Origin: Planctomycetales bacterium
Lineage (GTDB): Bacteria > Planctomycetota > Planctomycetia > Pirellulales > Pirellulaceae
Assembly: GCA_020426625.1 (NCBI GenBank)
Contig: JAGQPR010000022.1
Span: forward strand, 1-35,168
Length of the DNA stretch: 35,168 nucleotides
Direction: 5' to 3'
The first letter of the stretch is position 1, and every line of letters begins with the position of its first letter. This document shows, piece by piece, positions 1 to 9,669 of this stretch. A program made the position numbers and the translations under genes. The notes beneath the pieces are model-generated. The model was not told the origin of the DNA. It searched no databases and saw nothing but the letters and a program-made list of their open reading frames with translations.

Positions 1-3000
1 GGTCAAGGTCACCGTCACCGTCGAAGTCGGCGATTTCACCGCTGATGTGTTCGACTCCATCACCGCCAACTTCGATTGTATCGCCTTCAAAATTTCCCTT
101 GCCGTCATTGACCAGAATCATCGACGGCGATGGATGCGACCCATATTGCTTGCCAATTCGATTTACGAAGAGATCCACGTCTCCATCGCCATCGAGGTCG
201 CCGACCGACACGTCATAGACTTCGTCCGGAAGATTCTGGTTGCTGCTTGTGAAGACGCCGTTGCCATCATTCCAATAGATCTGCAGGTCACCGTAACCGC
301 TGCCAGTGTCTACAACATCCAGGTCGCCATCCCCATCCAAGTCCGCCAGTTCCGCAGTTGCACTGACTTCGATCGTATCGTAGGCGAAAGCGATGGAAGT
401 GAACTGACCGGTTCCATCATTGAGCTGCACTTGAGATCCTGTAACGATGTCGATGTCGCCATCGTTGTCCAGGTCACCTGCCAAGGCGGCATACGAGGAT
501 ACTTTGTCCAGCTCCTGACCGCTGGCGGTGAAGTTGCCGTTCCCGTCGTTAAAGAACACTCGATCGCGAGCAGATAGTGGGACTGGCAGAAACGGCGTTG
601 ACGCCACATTGGCAATGTAAAGGTCCAAGTCGCCATCGCCATCCAAATCCGCCATCGCGACTGAGGACGTTCCGTCAACTCCGAAATCCAGACCACTATC
701 GGAGTAATTTCCCAGACCGTCGTTTATCAACAATTGCGAGCTCGCTCCATACGAGTTGCTACCGCGAGCAATCAGCAAATCGAGGTCACCATCGCCGTCG
801 ACATCTCCCAGGGCCATGTCCCCCTGATTCGAGTCGCCTTCGGAAAGCTGGACGTTGCTATCCTGAAATCGGAGTGAACCTCGCGAATCCAGTTGCACGT
901 TAATGACGTCGGAATACGCATCGTTGGAATTATCAACATCGAGGTACGGGAAATTCAGCGCGGTTTCGGTTCGGTGAAACGTATAGTTGTAAGCGGACTG
1001 ATTTCCAGCGTCGATCGCGACGATGGTTCCCGAAACGGTGTATTCGATCGATCCGCCAACGGGGATATCAACGATGTCCGACCATTGGATGCCCGTCACC
1101 AAGCTCAATCCCGGCGACTGAAAGCCAGCAGCGCCACCAAAAACCTGGATGTCGGTAAGGACAGGGGCAATGAGCACGTCCGGGACAAAGTCACGCACAA
1201 CAGCCTTGGTGACATCCAGTGGTCCGTTGTTCTGGACGGTTACGGTGTAGGTGTAGCTCTGGCCTTCGATGGCGGGAGCGAAGCTACGGGTTACGTCGAG
1301 ATCGACCCCTTTCCCGGCTGTGACGGTGACGCTGATGTCGTCCGCATCGGTTACCTTTCGAGGACTATCGTTGCTCGCCAATTCGGCGATGCTGCGGACG
1401 TCATTCGACTCGTCGGTCAGGTGTGTCATCCGGAAAGTACGTGGTCTCGCGCTCGCGGCGTTACTGGCCATGTCCACGACGACCCAGTATGTTTGCGTTT
1501 CTTGGTCAGAGAACGTCACGCTCGGATCGCCGTCGGGCAAATTTACGACCAGAACACCACCGGTCAAACTAAGTGTGTCCACTGTCGTGACCAATTCCGC
1601 CACGCTGGGGTCATCGACGAATCCGATACCTTGCCCTAAATCGCGATAGATACGGACGCGATCGATAAGAGCATTGGCCTGGGAACTGGAGAGTGGAGCT
1701 TCGCCGATACCTCCAATGCCCTGGTCAAGCATCAGAGCAATACTGGCCAGTTCCACATCGTAGGCACCGGAATAGTAAGCGGAGATTTCCAGCAAGTCAT
1801 CTCGGCCGCCGTTGTACAACGCGCCCGAAGAATTCGTCACGCTGGTGTCAAGAGTGATGGCCAAGTCAGCACCGGCGCTGCGAATTCCTGCGCTGACCAG
1901 CGCAGTGTAGGCTAACTCAACCGGCGTGTCGTTCGATCGAACTTCAGCAGCACTGGCAACACCCGCCAAGTCACCTTGATCGGTCAGCAACGTCATCCGC
2001 AGATCGCCATGCTCGTGCGCTAAGGACTTCGTGTTCAAGACAACCCAGTAGGTCTTTTCTTCCCCGGCCGTGAGCTGTGTGCCGGCGTTTCCATCGGGGA
2101 GTACGAGAGTTAGCACCCCATTATTCAGAGTCACATTGGCCAGCGATGTCAGCAACTGGTCAGCACCGCTGTAGGTGCCGTCACCATCGTCCAGGTAGAC
2201 TTGCAACTCGTTGATGATGCCTTGAGCTTCTGTGGTGCTCATCCGATTGTCACCGATGTTGCCGGTACCATCGTCGAACATGAAGACCAGGCTGGCGACT
2301 TCCAAATCGGGATTGCCACTTTCTCCGAGATGCCTGGCAACGACCTGCAGCATTTCGTGTGACTGGCCGCTACCGATCACGTCGGGCGAAACGTCGGTGC
2401 TGGTCAGGCTCAAGTCACCGCCACGATTCCACCAAATGCGTGTCTTTCGGCCAACAGAAACCAGGTCGATATCGCCATCGCCGTCGAAGTCTGCCCCGCC
2501 AGCGTCGCGCTGATAGCGTATGCTGGCGTCGCCTTTGACTTGAAAGGAATCGAAGGACGAGCCATTTTCGTCGTACCAATACAGATGGTTGCCATCACCG
2601 CCGAGTAACTCCGCCTTGCCATCAAGATTGATGTCCACTCCGCGGATGTGGCTCGACGTGCGAACCTCATCCACGACGGTCTTTTCAAAAGACTTCGCCG
2701 GGTCGTTGCGGGCCGTGTAGACGGTGTAGTTTCCACGATAGTAATACAGTCCTTGCGATACCAGGATATCTAAGCTCCCATCGCCATCGACGTCTGCGGT
2801 ATCAATTCCATTGACTCGACCGTTCGTCTGATCCGGATCGGTGTCTTTGTTTCGCACTTCGCGAACCGTCAACGTGGTGCCGGAATTGTCGAGATAGAAA
2901 ACGTTGCCATTCTCGAAGCCGACGATGATGTCCTCGTGATTGTTGCCATCCAAATCGGCTCGGGCAATCTGCGTTACGCGCGTACCGGACACCGGCATCA

Positions 3001-3673
3001 GCGAGTGGAATTCCCACTCCTGACCCGCGTTCAATTTGTTTTCGTACCAGACCATGTCGTAATATGGATTGACTAATTCGGAGGCGTATGTATCGGCGAT
3101 GCTCATTACCAGGTCGCGATCGCCATCGCCATCCATGTCGGTCGCGATGGTTCCGGTGATAGTGGGTCGCTCACTGGCGTTGGGATAGCGAAATCTGTCC
3201 CAGTAAGGGTCCCAGACCACTCTGGGCCCGTAGTCCCTGCGAATTCCGACGCCGTGGCGAATCCAATTCTGAGCATCGCCCGAAGCGTTCTCATACCACG
3301 CCCCAGCGCCGACAATGTCCAGATCACCGTCCTGGTCCATGTCCGCGATATCTTCGACTTCACCGTCAAATTCGACGGTCGTCCAACTGCTGGCGTTACC
3401 ATTATTCAGGTAGATGCCTTTGTCGCTAACAATGTCTGGGTGTCCATTGCGGTCGATATCCAACACTCGCACGGACGCTGCCTCGTCGAAGCTGAGATCC
3501 GTGACCGTTTCCAGCGGAAAACTGTTAATTTCATTACCGGTGGATACATCCGCAGCCAGCATCTCGCGTTTCTGGAGCGATTCCAGCAGCAGTCGCCTAC
3601 GTCTCAGCGTTGCGCGGCTCTTGCGGGCCTTCCTTCGGCCAAGTAAACGGGTTAGTATCTTAGTTGCGGACAT
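1..3673 (-). CDS. FG-GAP/VCBS repeat secreted giant protein, partial (C-terminus outside window)
   Basis: The reverse frame is open from the start to the left edge, giving 1,224 visible residues. The N-terminus is very basic and then carries LLLESLQKREMLAAD, the planctomycete LExR-LLA type export signal (about residues 28-42). FG-GAP/VCBS repeats with acidic calcium-binding loops (for example DFDGDGD, DLDGDGDLD) fill roughly residues 45-415 and again 910 to the edge. Between them lie two homologous units of about 165 residues (about 421-592 and 597-762), each with a LPDG...TYWVV core, and a DUF11-type domain (about 785-908; TVTVQNNGPLDVT). FG-GAP proteins are usually extracellular adhesion or scaffold proteins; that role is inferred here. 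I chose the ATG at 3673 because CAGG lies about 8 bases upstream; an in-frame ATG at 3688 is the alternative. Many forward-strand ORFs across this stretch are shadows created by the repeated Asp/Gly codons. Confidence 0.88.
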   Translation of the reverse strand, partial: MSATKILTRLLGRRKARKSRATLRRRRLLLESLQKREMLAADVSTGNEINSFPLETVTDLSFDEAASVRVLDIDRNGHPDIVSDKGIYLNNGNASSWTTVEFDGEVEDIADMDQDGDLDIVGAGAWYENASGDAQNWIRHGVGIRRDYGPRVVWDPYWDRFRYPNASERPTITGTIATDMDGDGDRDLVMSIADTYASELVNPYYDMVWYENKLNAGQEWEFHSLMPVSGTRVTQIARADLDGNNHEDIIVGFENGNVFYLDNSGTTLTVREVRNKDTDPDQTNGRVNGIDTADVDGDGSLDILVSQGLYYYRGNYTVYTARNDPAKSFEKTVVDEVRTSSHIRGVDINLDGKAELLGGDGNHLYWYDENGSSFDSFQVKGDASIRYQRDAGGADFDGDGDIDLVSVGRKTRIWWNRGGDLSLTSTDVSPDVIGSGQSHEMLQVVARHLGESGNPDLEVASLVFMFDDGTGNIGDNRMSTTEAQGIINELQVYLDDGDGTYSGADQLLTSLANVTLNNGVLTLVLPDGNAGTQLTAGEEKTYWVVLNTKSLAHEHGDLRMTLLTDQGDLAGVASAAEVRSNDTPVELAYTALVSAGIRSAGADLAITLDTSVTNSSGALYNGGRDDLLEISAYYSGAYDVELASIALMLDQGIGGIGEAPLSSSQANALIDRVRIYRDLGQGIGFVDDPSVAELVTTVDTLSLTGGVLVVNLPDGDPSVTFSDQETQTYWVVVDMASNAASARPRTFRMTHLTDESNDVRSIAELASNDSPRKVTDADDISVTVTAGKGVDLDVTRSFAPAIEGQSYTYTVTVQNNGPLDVTKAVVRDFVPDVLIAPVLTDIQVFGGAAGFQSPGLSLVTGIQWSDIVDIPVGGSIEYTVSGTIVAIDAGNQSAYNYTFHRTETALNFPYLDVDNSNDAYSDVINVQLDSRGSLRFQDSNVQLSEGDSNQGDMALGDVDGDGDLDLLIARGSNSYGASSQLLINDGLGNYSDSGLDFGVDGTSSVAMADLDGDGDLDLYIANVASTPFLPVPLSARDRVFFNDGNGNFTASGQELDKVSSYAALAGDLDNDGDIDIVTGSQVQLNDGTGQFTSIAFAYDTIEVSATAELADLDGDGDLDVVDTGSGYGDLQIYWNDGNGVFTSSNQNLPDEVYDVSVGDLDGDGDVDLFVNRIGKQYGSHPSPSMILVNDGKGNFEGDTIEVGGDGVEHISGEIADFDGDGDLD

Positions 3674-3821
3674 CGGTTTGACCTGCATTAGGGTTGTATT
3701 CGGGATACTCAACTATCCATGCAAGAAAAACCGCTCCCAAGGCTCACGCTCCGAAACTTTTTTTCGATGCGCGAAACTTCAACGATCGTCGCCTAGTCTC
3801 TCAGTTGAGCGTGTTCAGGCA

Positions 3822-4382
3822 ATGGGGCAGCACTCGGTAACCAAGATTCTCCAGGGCGACGACGACACGCTTGCGACCGAAAAGCTGCTGCCAATCGTCT
3901 ACGAAGAGCTGCGCAAGATTGCGTCTATTCAACTGGCCCATGAAACGCCTGGCCAAACTTTGCAGCCAACAGCCCTTGTGCATGAGGTCTACATACGGCT
4001 TGTTGGCGACGAAGACATTCGTTGGCAAAACCGCGGACACTTCTTCGCGGCAGCCGCTCGCTCTATGCGTCAGATCTTGATCAACCGCGCGAAGCGGAAG
4101 CAGACGACTAAGCATGGCGGAGGTAAGCAGCAAGTACCGCTGGAAGATGTACTGGTCACTGCGGAAACACGTCCCGAACGCATCCTTGCTTTGGACGAAG
4201 CGCTGCAGCGGCTGGAACTAATGGATGAGCGAAAGGGTAAGATCGTCATGCTTCGGTATTTTGCTGGACTTAGCGTTGAAGAAACTGCCAAGGCGCTTGA
4301 CATATCTCCCGCAACCGTGAAACGCGAATGGCAATTCTCACGAACGTGGCTTTACACCGAAATGAGCAAGTCTGCTTCCTAA
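3822..4382 (+). CDS. ECF-type RNA polymerase sigma factor
   Basis: This 186-residue protein is an extracytoplasmic-function sigma factor. Region 2 lies at about residues 20-95 (LLPIVYEELRKIA, then GQTLQPTALVHEVYIRL and RGHFFAAAARSMRQIL). Region 4, the -35 binding helix-turn-helix, lies at about 123-182 (LRYFAGLSVEETAKALDIS, then TVKREW). The GQTLQPTALVHE stretch is typical of the planctomycete ECF group whose genes sit beside Ser/Thr kinases. No anti-sigma factor is adjacent; the kinase gene starts 25 bases downstream, so the two are probably co-transcribed and the kinase may act on this factor (inference). An open frame continues upstream to 3414, but that part overlaps the divergent FG-GAP gene and lacks sigma features, so the ATG at 3822 is used; its ribosome site is weak. 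Confidence 0.93.
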   Translation: MGQHSVTKILQGDDDTLATEKLLPIVYEELRKIASIQLAHETPGQTLQPTALVHEVYIRLVGDEDIRWQNRGHFFAAAARSMRQILINRAKRKQTTKHGGGKQQVPLEDVLVTAETRPERILALDEALQRLELMDERKGKIVMLRYFAGLSVEETAKALDISPATVKREWQFSRTWLYTEMSKSAS

Positions 4383-4407
4383 CCTTGCAGTAGACGGTCG
4401 CTAGCAG

Positions 4408-7400
4408 ATGAGTCTTGAAGCAAATAGCAATTTTCAATTAGTTCAACTACTGTTTGAACAAGCGCTCGATCTTCCCACAGAGGAACGAATTGATTTCGTT
4501 CACCAGAACTCTCCCAATGAAGAAGTTCTGCTTCAGGTGCAGGGGTTGTTGGCAGCATTTGATGAGGCAGCAGCGGAATTGGAGATTGCTCCGTTTGTGA
4601 ACGGAGATACCAGCTTTCTTCCGAGTAGCTCTCACGAATCGCCGCATCAGGGAGCCATCGATGGATACGAACTACTCGAAGAAATCCATCGTGGTGGACA
4701 GGGCGTTGTCTACAAAGCACTGCAGTCGAGCACAAAACGTCAGGTAGCACTGAAGTTTCTACATGCAGGTCCATTTGCCGGTAGGGAAGTCAAGAAGCGA
4801 TTCGAACGCGAAGTGGAACTCGCCAGTTCGTTGCGCCATGCTGGCATCGTGCGCATCTTTGACAGTGGATTGACCAGCGGCCAGTATTTCTACGTCATGG
4901 ACTACATCGATGGCATGCAACTTGATCACTTCGTCACCACGCAGTCGTTAACCCCTATCCAAATATTGCAACTGTTCAAGCCTATCTGCGATGCAGTCAA
5001 TTACGCGCATCTGCATGGAGTTATTCATCGCGATCTGAAACCAGCCAACATATTAGTCGATAGCGACAGACAAACACACATTGTTGATTTTGGGCTAGCG
5101 AAACTGGGGAGCAGTAACAATAGCGAAACGCAAGCCGTCTCAATCACCGGTCAAGTCATGGGGACTCTCAATTACATGAGCCCCGAACAAGCAAGCGGAA
5201 TTCCCCACGAGGTGGATACGCGTACTGACGTGTACTCGTTAGGCGTAATTCTCTATCAACTATTGGCCGGTCGCCTGCCATACATTCTCGACAAATCTCT
5301 AGCACACAATCTGGCAACCATTCAGCAGGCGGATCCGATGCCGATTCGCGGAATTGACGCTGATTTGCGCACGGTCGTTCTTAAGGCCCTCAGCAAGGAT
5401 CCAGACCGGAGGTATCAAACAGCGGGTGCCCTGGGAGAGGACATTAATCGATTCCTTTGTGGCGAAGTGATCGAAGCCAAAAGAGACAGTGTTTTCTATT
5501 TGTTGCGCAAGTCGGTGCAAAAACATCGCTGGGCAACCCTCGTCGCACTTGCCTTCTTGACCTTGGTCTTCATTTCATCAGTCGCTGGCTGGGGACTTTA
5601 TCTGGAAGCCGAGCAAGCTCGACATGACCAGAGCATTGCCTCGTTCAACTATCTCCGCGAACGCGATGCTGCTCGGGAACTAAGGCAAACAACCCTAAGA
5701 AAACAGTACTTTATTGAGATGGGCCTAGCGGGACGACTTCTTACCGAATCAGGTGGACTGGCGCAGGTCTTAGAGATTCTTGGCCGTTGGAAATCTGAAG
5801 ACACTCTTGCTCAAGAACTTCGGGATTGGGAATGGTACTACCTCAATTCAAGAACCGACCGACATGTCTTTGAGCTGCGCACGCCGCACGCTCTCTATTG
5901 CGCTCGCTTTAGCCCAGACACAAGGTCGATTGCCCTGGGCAGCGCTAGCGGTGAAGTTCGCATCGTGCCAATCGAATTATCCAATAAAACGAATCTTGCG
6001 GACCCGCCTGAGGCAGTTGAGCGGTCACAGGGCCTACTGCTGGGCAAGCACGCACGGGAAGTTCGATCGGTGTCTTGGAGTGCTGATGGCACCAAAGTCG
6101 CATCGGGTGGAATTGATCTTCGGGTGAAAGTGTTTGATATTCAAAATGCGTCTCAAATTTGGGAGTTCTCACATGAACAACACGTCATTTGTGTGGAATG
6201 GCACCCGCAGCGGAGCTTGTTGGCTTCGTCAGGCAATGATGGTATCGTCCGCATCTGGAATATCGATACAGGTCAGCTCTATGAGGAATTTGACATAGGT
6301 AACGGTGCTCAGTCTCTCGACTGGTCCAGTGATGGGAACCAACTCCTCGTTGGCACCTGGGATAAGAAAGCAAGCATTTGGGATCTAGAAACGAAACAAA
6401 TTGTTCGCGAAGTGCCAGGCTACACATCGGTCATCAACGTCGCCAAGTGGAATCGTGACCAATCGCAAGTTGCGACGATTGAATCCGATGGCTTCCTGCG
6501 TGTTCGTCGCGTATCAAGCGATTCGCTAGTTTCGCAGTTCAAACTGGCCCAAGAGCCGCACGATCTGGATTGGCGGCCTGATTCTAGTCGTCTTGCAATT
6601 GTCGGCGACGATCGCACGATTCGCATTTGGAATCCCGAAACTTCGACCAACATTCGTGAGATCGATGGACATTCCGCGTCGATCTGGAGCGTTGACTGGA
6701 GTCGGGACGGGAAATGGCTACTGACTGGCTCACACGATCGCAGTATTCGGATCTGGCAGGCTGCAGACGCAGCAGATGACCACACGATCAATACTGAACC
6801 AATTCACGTCGTAGAGGATATCAGTTGGAGTCCCGATGACTCACTGATTGCAGTCGCGGGAGAACATCACTGCTTGATGATATTTGACGCCGGGACTGGT
6901 AAACGCGTTGCATCTCTCGACGGTGGCCACAGCAGGCCGTTGCAATTCGTCGAATGGAATCCTAGCGGTCGTCAGGTCGCATGCGGCGGTTGGGATGAAA
7001 AAATTTGCATTTGGGACATCGACACAAGGGCCAAGGTTTTCGAGCTAGATCATCATTCAGGGAAACTAGTTGACAATATTCCAAATGTGGTCCACTGTGC
7101 TGCTTGGGCAAATGACGAAAAACTCTTGATCTCCGGGACCCACGATGGCTTTTTGTACTCTTGGGATACAACCACTGGTCAACTCATTGAGAGAAAAGAG
7201 AGCTCGAGGGGAACAATCTACAGTATTGATTGGCTTCAGACGGCTGTGTCAAGCTGCATTTGCGCCAGCACATCCATATCTGGAGTTTGGGTAAACGACT
7301 TCCATACCAACCAGGCGAGGCGAATCGACACATTTGGCAATCAATCAAAGTGCGTTAGTTGGAGTCCACATGGCGAGAAAGTGGCGGTAGCTCGTGACGA

Positions 7401-7716
7401 TGGCGTTGTTACCATCCATGACGCCAAGTCTGGGAACATGCTAATCTCGCTGCAAAACCATCGAGGTAGAGTGCATGCTCTTGCCTGGCACAACGATGGT
7501 GGCCGGCTAGCCACCGCGAGTGACGATGGGGTGATACGGATTTGGGAAACCAGCAGTGGTGAGCAAGCGTTTTCGTTTAAGCCGTCTGACAGTGCCGTCA
7601 AGAGTGTTGCCTGGAGCCACGATGGTATGTCTCTAGCCGCCGCTGGTCATGCAGGGATCGTTTCGATTTTCTGTGCAAATGCAGGCTATCTGCAATTGAA
7701 GGCCTCTGCACACTAA
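4408..7716 (+). CDS. Membrane Ser/Thr protein kinase with C-terminal WD40 propeller
   Basis: An 1,102-residue Hanks-type kinase. Residues 1-75 form a helical N-terminal segment also seen in the kinase at 13454. The kinase domain spans about 87-350: glycine loop RGGQGVVYKA, ATP-anchoring Lys116 (VALKF), catalytic HRDLKPAN with Asp209, metal-binding DFG at 227-229 and activation-segment end GTLNYMSPEQ. One membrane helix follows at about 375-398. From about 480 to the end there is a long run of WD40 units, recognisable by repeated WS.DG...(A/S)SG and IRIWD/IWNPE patterns, enough for one or two propellers on the far side of the membrane. All catalytic residues are present, so it is probably active. 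It follows the ECF sigma gene after 25 bases, which suggests a sensing propeller outside, a kinase inside and a sigma factor as output. The target is not visible in sequence. Confidence 0.95.
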   Translation: MSLEANSNFQLVQLLFEQALDLPTEERIDFVHQNSPNEEVLLQVQGLLAAFDEAAAELEIAPFVNGDTSFLPSSSHESPHQGAIDGYELLEEIHRGGQGVVYKALQSSTKRQVALKFLHAGPFAGREVKKRFEREVELASSLRHAGIVRIFDSGLTSGQYFYVMDYIDGMQLDHFVTTQSLTPIQILQLFKPICDAVNYAHLHGVIHRDLKPANILVDSDRQTHIVDFGLAKLGSSNNSETQAVSITGQVMGTLNYMSPEQASGIPHEVDTRTDVYSLGVILYQLLAGRLPYILDKSLAHNLATIQQADPMPIRGIDADLRTVVLKALSKDPDRRYQTAGALGEDINRFLCGEVIEAKRDSVFYLLRKSVQKHRWATLVALAFLTLVFISSVAGWGLYLEAEQARHDQSIASFNYLRERDAARELRQTTLRKQYFIEMGLAGRLLTESGGLAQVLEILGRWKSEDTLAQELRDWEWYYLNSRTDRHVFELRTPHALYCARFSPDTRSIALGSASGEVRIVPIELSNKTNLADPPEAVERSQGLLLGKHAREVRSVSWSADGTKVASGGIDLRVKVFDIQNASQIWEFSHEQHVICVEWHPQRSLLASSGNDGIVRIWNIDTGQLYEEFDIGNGAQSLDWSSDGNQLLVGTWDKKASIWDLETKQIVREVPGYTSVINVAKWNRDQSQVATIESDGFLRVRRVSSDSLVSQFKLAQEPHDLDWRPDSSRLAIVGDDRTIRIWNPETSTNIREIDGHSASIWSVDWSRDGKWLLTGSHDRSIRIWQAADAADDHTINTEPIHVVEDISWSPDDSLIAVAGEHHCLMIFDAGTGKRVASLDGGHSRPLQFVEWNPSGRQVACGGWDEKICIWDIDTRAKVFELDHHSGKLVDNIPNVVHCAAWANDEKLLISGTHDGFLYSWDTTTGQLIERKESSRGTIYSIDWLQTAVSSCICASTSISGVWVNDFHTNQARRIDTFGNQSKCVSWSPHGEKVAVARDDGVVTIHDAKSGNMLISLQNHRGRVHALAWHNDGGRLATASDDGVIRIWETSSGEQAFSFKPSDSAVKSVAWSHDGMSLAAAGHAGIVSIFCANAGYLQLKASAH

Positions 7717-8172
7717 ACCCCGGTAGCTCACATTACTCAACGGAGCTAGTGTCTGTATCCACTTCGCTGTTGGAGCTTCGTTCCAATGATGTCAGTGTAA
7801 CGCAAGCTTCAAGAGTTTCGGGAGGTAGGCCTTGCGGCAGCAGCGTGCAAGAAAAAGCCCGTTGGCTGGCTCGGAGTAGAGCCGAGCGCTCTCTACCGGG
7901 CCTGAAAGCGAGACCTATCCTTTGCTATGCCTCACAAATAGAATTCAGCCGGGCGATACACTGGCGCAATACGACTCTCATGCACGTTGGAACAACCATG
8001 TCTAGTCACGATTTCAAAACCAACCAGCTGGAAACCAACAGGCGCAACGCGATTGAGTTTTATCGGATGGCATATCTCGGCAGGCCCGCCGACGCGGTAA
8101 GGCAGTTTGTTGGAGATCGAACCGCAAGACCGACTTGCCTGCTGAAGTGGAATACGCTCTTCACTTTCTCGC
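7717..8172. other. Intergenic region with nested hairpins and a gene remnant
   Basis: The region between the WD40 kinase stop and the lipoprotein 3' end holds no complete gene I can support. At 7857-7901 an outer pair GCCCG/CGGGC encloses GCTCGG/CCGAGC (7869-7874 with 7882-7887); an alternative pairing is GTAGAG/CTCTAC (7876-7881 with 7891-7896). This may end transcription of the sigma-kinase operon or be a dispersed repeat; no T-run follows, so it is not a classic intrinsic terminator. A truncated SnoaL/NTF2-like frame at 7998-8213 is listed separately. Confidence 0.5.
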
Positions 8173-8213
8173 CTACAACTCAAATGGCGGCAAAGTTGAA
8201 GTCGATGATGTGA
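7998..8213 (+). pseudogene. N-terminal remnant of a SnoaL/NTF2-like protein
   Basis: The frame from the ATG at 7998 reads ETNRRNAIEFYRMAYLGRP followed by ADAVRQFVGD. This matches the usual first helices of SnoaL-like/NTF2-fold proteins (family form: ...FY..A..G.P..AV..YVGD.Y.QHNP). After VGD the family pattern stops: the expected YIQHNP motif, the catalytic pocket and the beta-sheet half are absent, and the frame ends after 71 residues against a family length of about 110-150. The 3' end overlaps the convergent lipoprotein gene, which is intact. I read it as a gene truncated by a past deletion or rearrangement. Identification rests on about 30 residues, so the family call is moderate. Confidence 0.4.
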
Positions 8214-8595
8214 CTTCGGCGATCAACGTGGTTTTGTCGCGAGTTGCATACTTGCCCTTGAGCAAATCGGGCCCGGGCTCTGCGGTCCCCATCATGATCT
8301 GCTCTTTCGTAGGCTGCTGCGTGGGATCGGGCCATGTTATGGTGACCTTATATCTTCCCGCAGCCACTCCTTCTTTCATGGATGAAACCAGATTGAATGT
8401 GCCATCGGCGTTCACCACGCCTGAAGCGGTGACTGCACCTGGATCTTCAGGATGAAACAGTATCGATGCACCTTCGGCGGGTTTGCCGCCAACAGTTACG
8501 CTACCCGTTACTTGAACAAGCGCTTCGCCGCCCCCGTTGCATCCACAGACGACGACACTTGAGACAGCCAGAGTAGCCACGATAAGTCGCATCAT
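8173..8595 (-). CDS. Small carboxypeptidase-regulatory-like lipoprotein
   Basis: This 140-residue protein begins with a lipoprotein signal (MMRLIVATLAVSSVVVCGC), with the likely acylated Cys at residue 19. The mature part, with VTGSVTVGGKPAEGASILF and later GAVTASGVVNADGTF, is the beta-sandwich pattern of the transthyretin-like/carboxypeptidase regulatory domain, and the end LPPFEL is typical of planctomycete members. Such proteins are very numerous in planctomycetes and commonly follow a DUF1559 gene, as here (66 bases downstream of the 8662-9669 gene, same strand). They are assumed to be anchored at a membrane facing the periplasm; no biochemical role is established. Confidence 0.85.
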   Translation of the reverse strand: MMRLIVATLAVSSVVVCGCNGGGEALVQVTGSVTVGGKPAEGASILFHPEDPGAVTASGVVNADGTFNLVSSMKEGVAAGRYKVTITWPDPTQQPTKEQIMMGTAEPGPDLLKGKYATRDKTTLIAEVTSSTSTLPPFEL

Positions 8596-8661
8596 TTTTC
8601 CAATGCAACAAGCAGTTGCACAAACAGGATAGAGATATTGAAACTACACTTGCCTTTGGTC

Positions 8662-9669
8662 TTACTGCTCGATTTGTGCGCTTTCTCCGCCGTTGCGGGT
8701 GATCAAGGCAGCAAAAATGTTCGTCGACATGTTTTCGGACAAGAATTGCACCGACCCATCGCCCATGGCAACTTGGATACCACCGACGTGCATTGAATAG
8801 AGCTGGTTCTCGTTGAACACATTGATTGCCGAACAACCGGGCAATCGAGGATTAGTAATATCTGACCCCGCATAGCCACGCAGTTGACGGGCAATATTGT
8901 GATCGCCGTAGTAAGAGTTAAGGGTTAACCCGCCATCTAGCAGTGAACTTCCTGGAAGTGGCTTGCCACGAAAATACAGTTTCTGACGGCCAGCTTCCTC
9001 GCCGACCATAATCGTATTGGATAGCCCATCGCTAACTTCGCCAAACTTGATTCCAAAATGCTTCTCGGAATCATCCGTCCCGAGCATCGCATTGTTGGTA
9101 GAACGATTTGGCATCCCAGCGCAAACTGCCAACGAAGAATGCAGTCCTTTGATCGGCGCGTAGTCAGTGCGAGGTGTAATGAACGATGCTGGAGGAAAGC
9201 CAAGTAATTCAAAATAGGGACCGTAATCTGAAGGTGCATCCGGAGTGGAAGGGCAAATGAACGATGGGATCGTCACCATGGCCGCAGGATTCAATGTCCC
9301 GTAGGGAGGCGGCATATTGACTGGATCGATGTAAGACCGTTTGGTATCGACCAAGTTGTACACGTTGTTTTGCTCTAGAAATGGCAGAATCTGAAACAAC
9401 GTTCCGTAGGTTGCCCGTTGCCCGTACGGGTTTGGTGGAGATGGATAGGAAGCCGCAGGAATGTCTTTCTCGCAGGCCGGAATGAACTTGTAGGCAGACT
9501 CGTGATTATGAACCGCCAAGCCAATCTGCTTGAGGTTGTTGGAGCATTGCATCCGCCTGGCTGCCTCTCTCGCTGCCTGAACCGCAGGCAACAGCAAGCC
9601 CACAAGTATGCCAATAATTGCAATCACAACTAACAACTCGACCAAAGTAAACGCGCTACGCAATCGCAT
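8662..9669 (-). CDS. DUF1559 protein with type IV pilin-like N-terminus
   Basis: A 335-residue member of the planctomycete DUF1559 family. Residues 6-35 form a prepilin-type N-methylation helix ([19 protein letters not shown]), normally processed by prepilin peptidase just before the Phe. The next segment, [20 protein letters not shown], is the family hallmark, and the C-terminal box has the expected H-x-GG...GDGS pattern ([20 protein letters not shown]). The length is usual for the family. It probably forms pilin- or pseudopilin-like surface structures, which is inferred from the N-terminus only. It is first in a two-gene unit with the lipoprotein at 8173-8595. The start is the ATG before RLRSAFTL. 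Confidence 0.95.
   Translation of the reverse strand: MRLRSAFTLVELLVVIAIIGILVGLLLPAVQAAREAARRMQCSNNLKQIGLAVHNHESAYKFIPACEKDIPAASYPSPPNPYGQRATYGTLFQILPFLEQNNVYNLVDTKRSYIDPVNMPPPYGTLNPAAMVTIPSFICPSTPDAPSDYGPYFELLGFPPASFITPRTDYAPIKGLHSSLAVCAGMPNRSTNNAMLGTDDSEKHFGIKFGEVSDGLSNTIMVGEEAGRQKLYFRGKPLPGSSLLDGGLTLNSYYGDHNIARQLRGYAGSDITNPRLPGCSAINVFNENQLYSMHVGGIQVAMGDGSVQFLSENMSTNIFAALITRNGGESAQIEQ

Noticed and set aside
47..3646. Long forward-strand open frames across the FG-GAP gene (for example 47-577 and 893-1639)
   Set aside because: They are antisense shadows of repeated Asp/Gly codons. The reverse frame is open for the full 3.6 kb and carries clear FG-GAP, DUF11 and export-signal sequence.
3414..3821. 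Upstream extension of the ECF sigma factor frame
   Set aside because: The extra residues overlap the divergent gene's N-terminus and show no sigma sequence; the family N-terminus fits the ATG at 3822.
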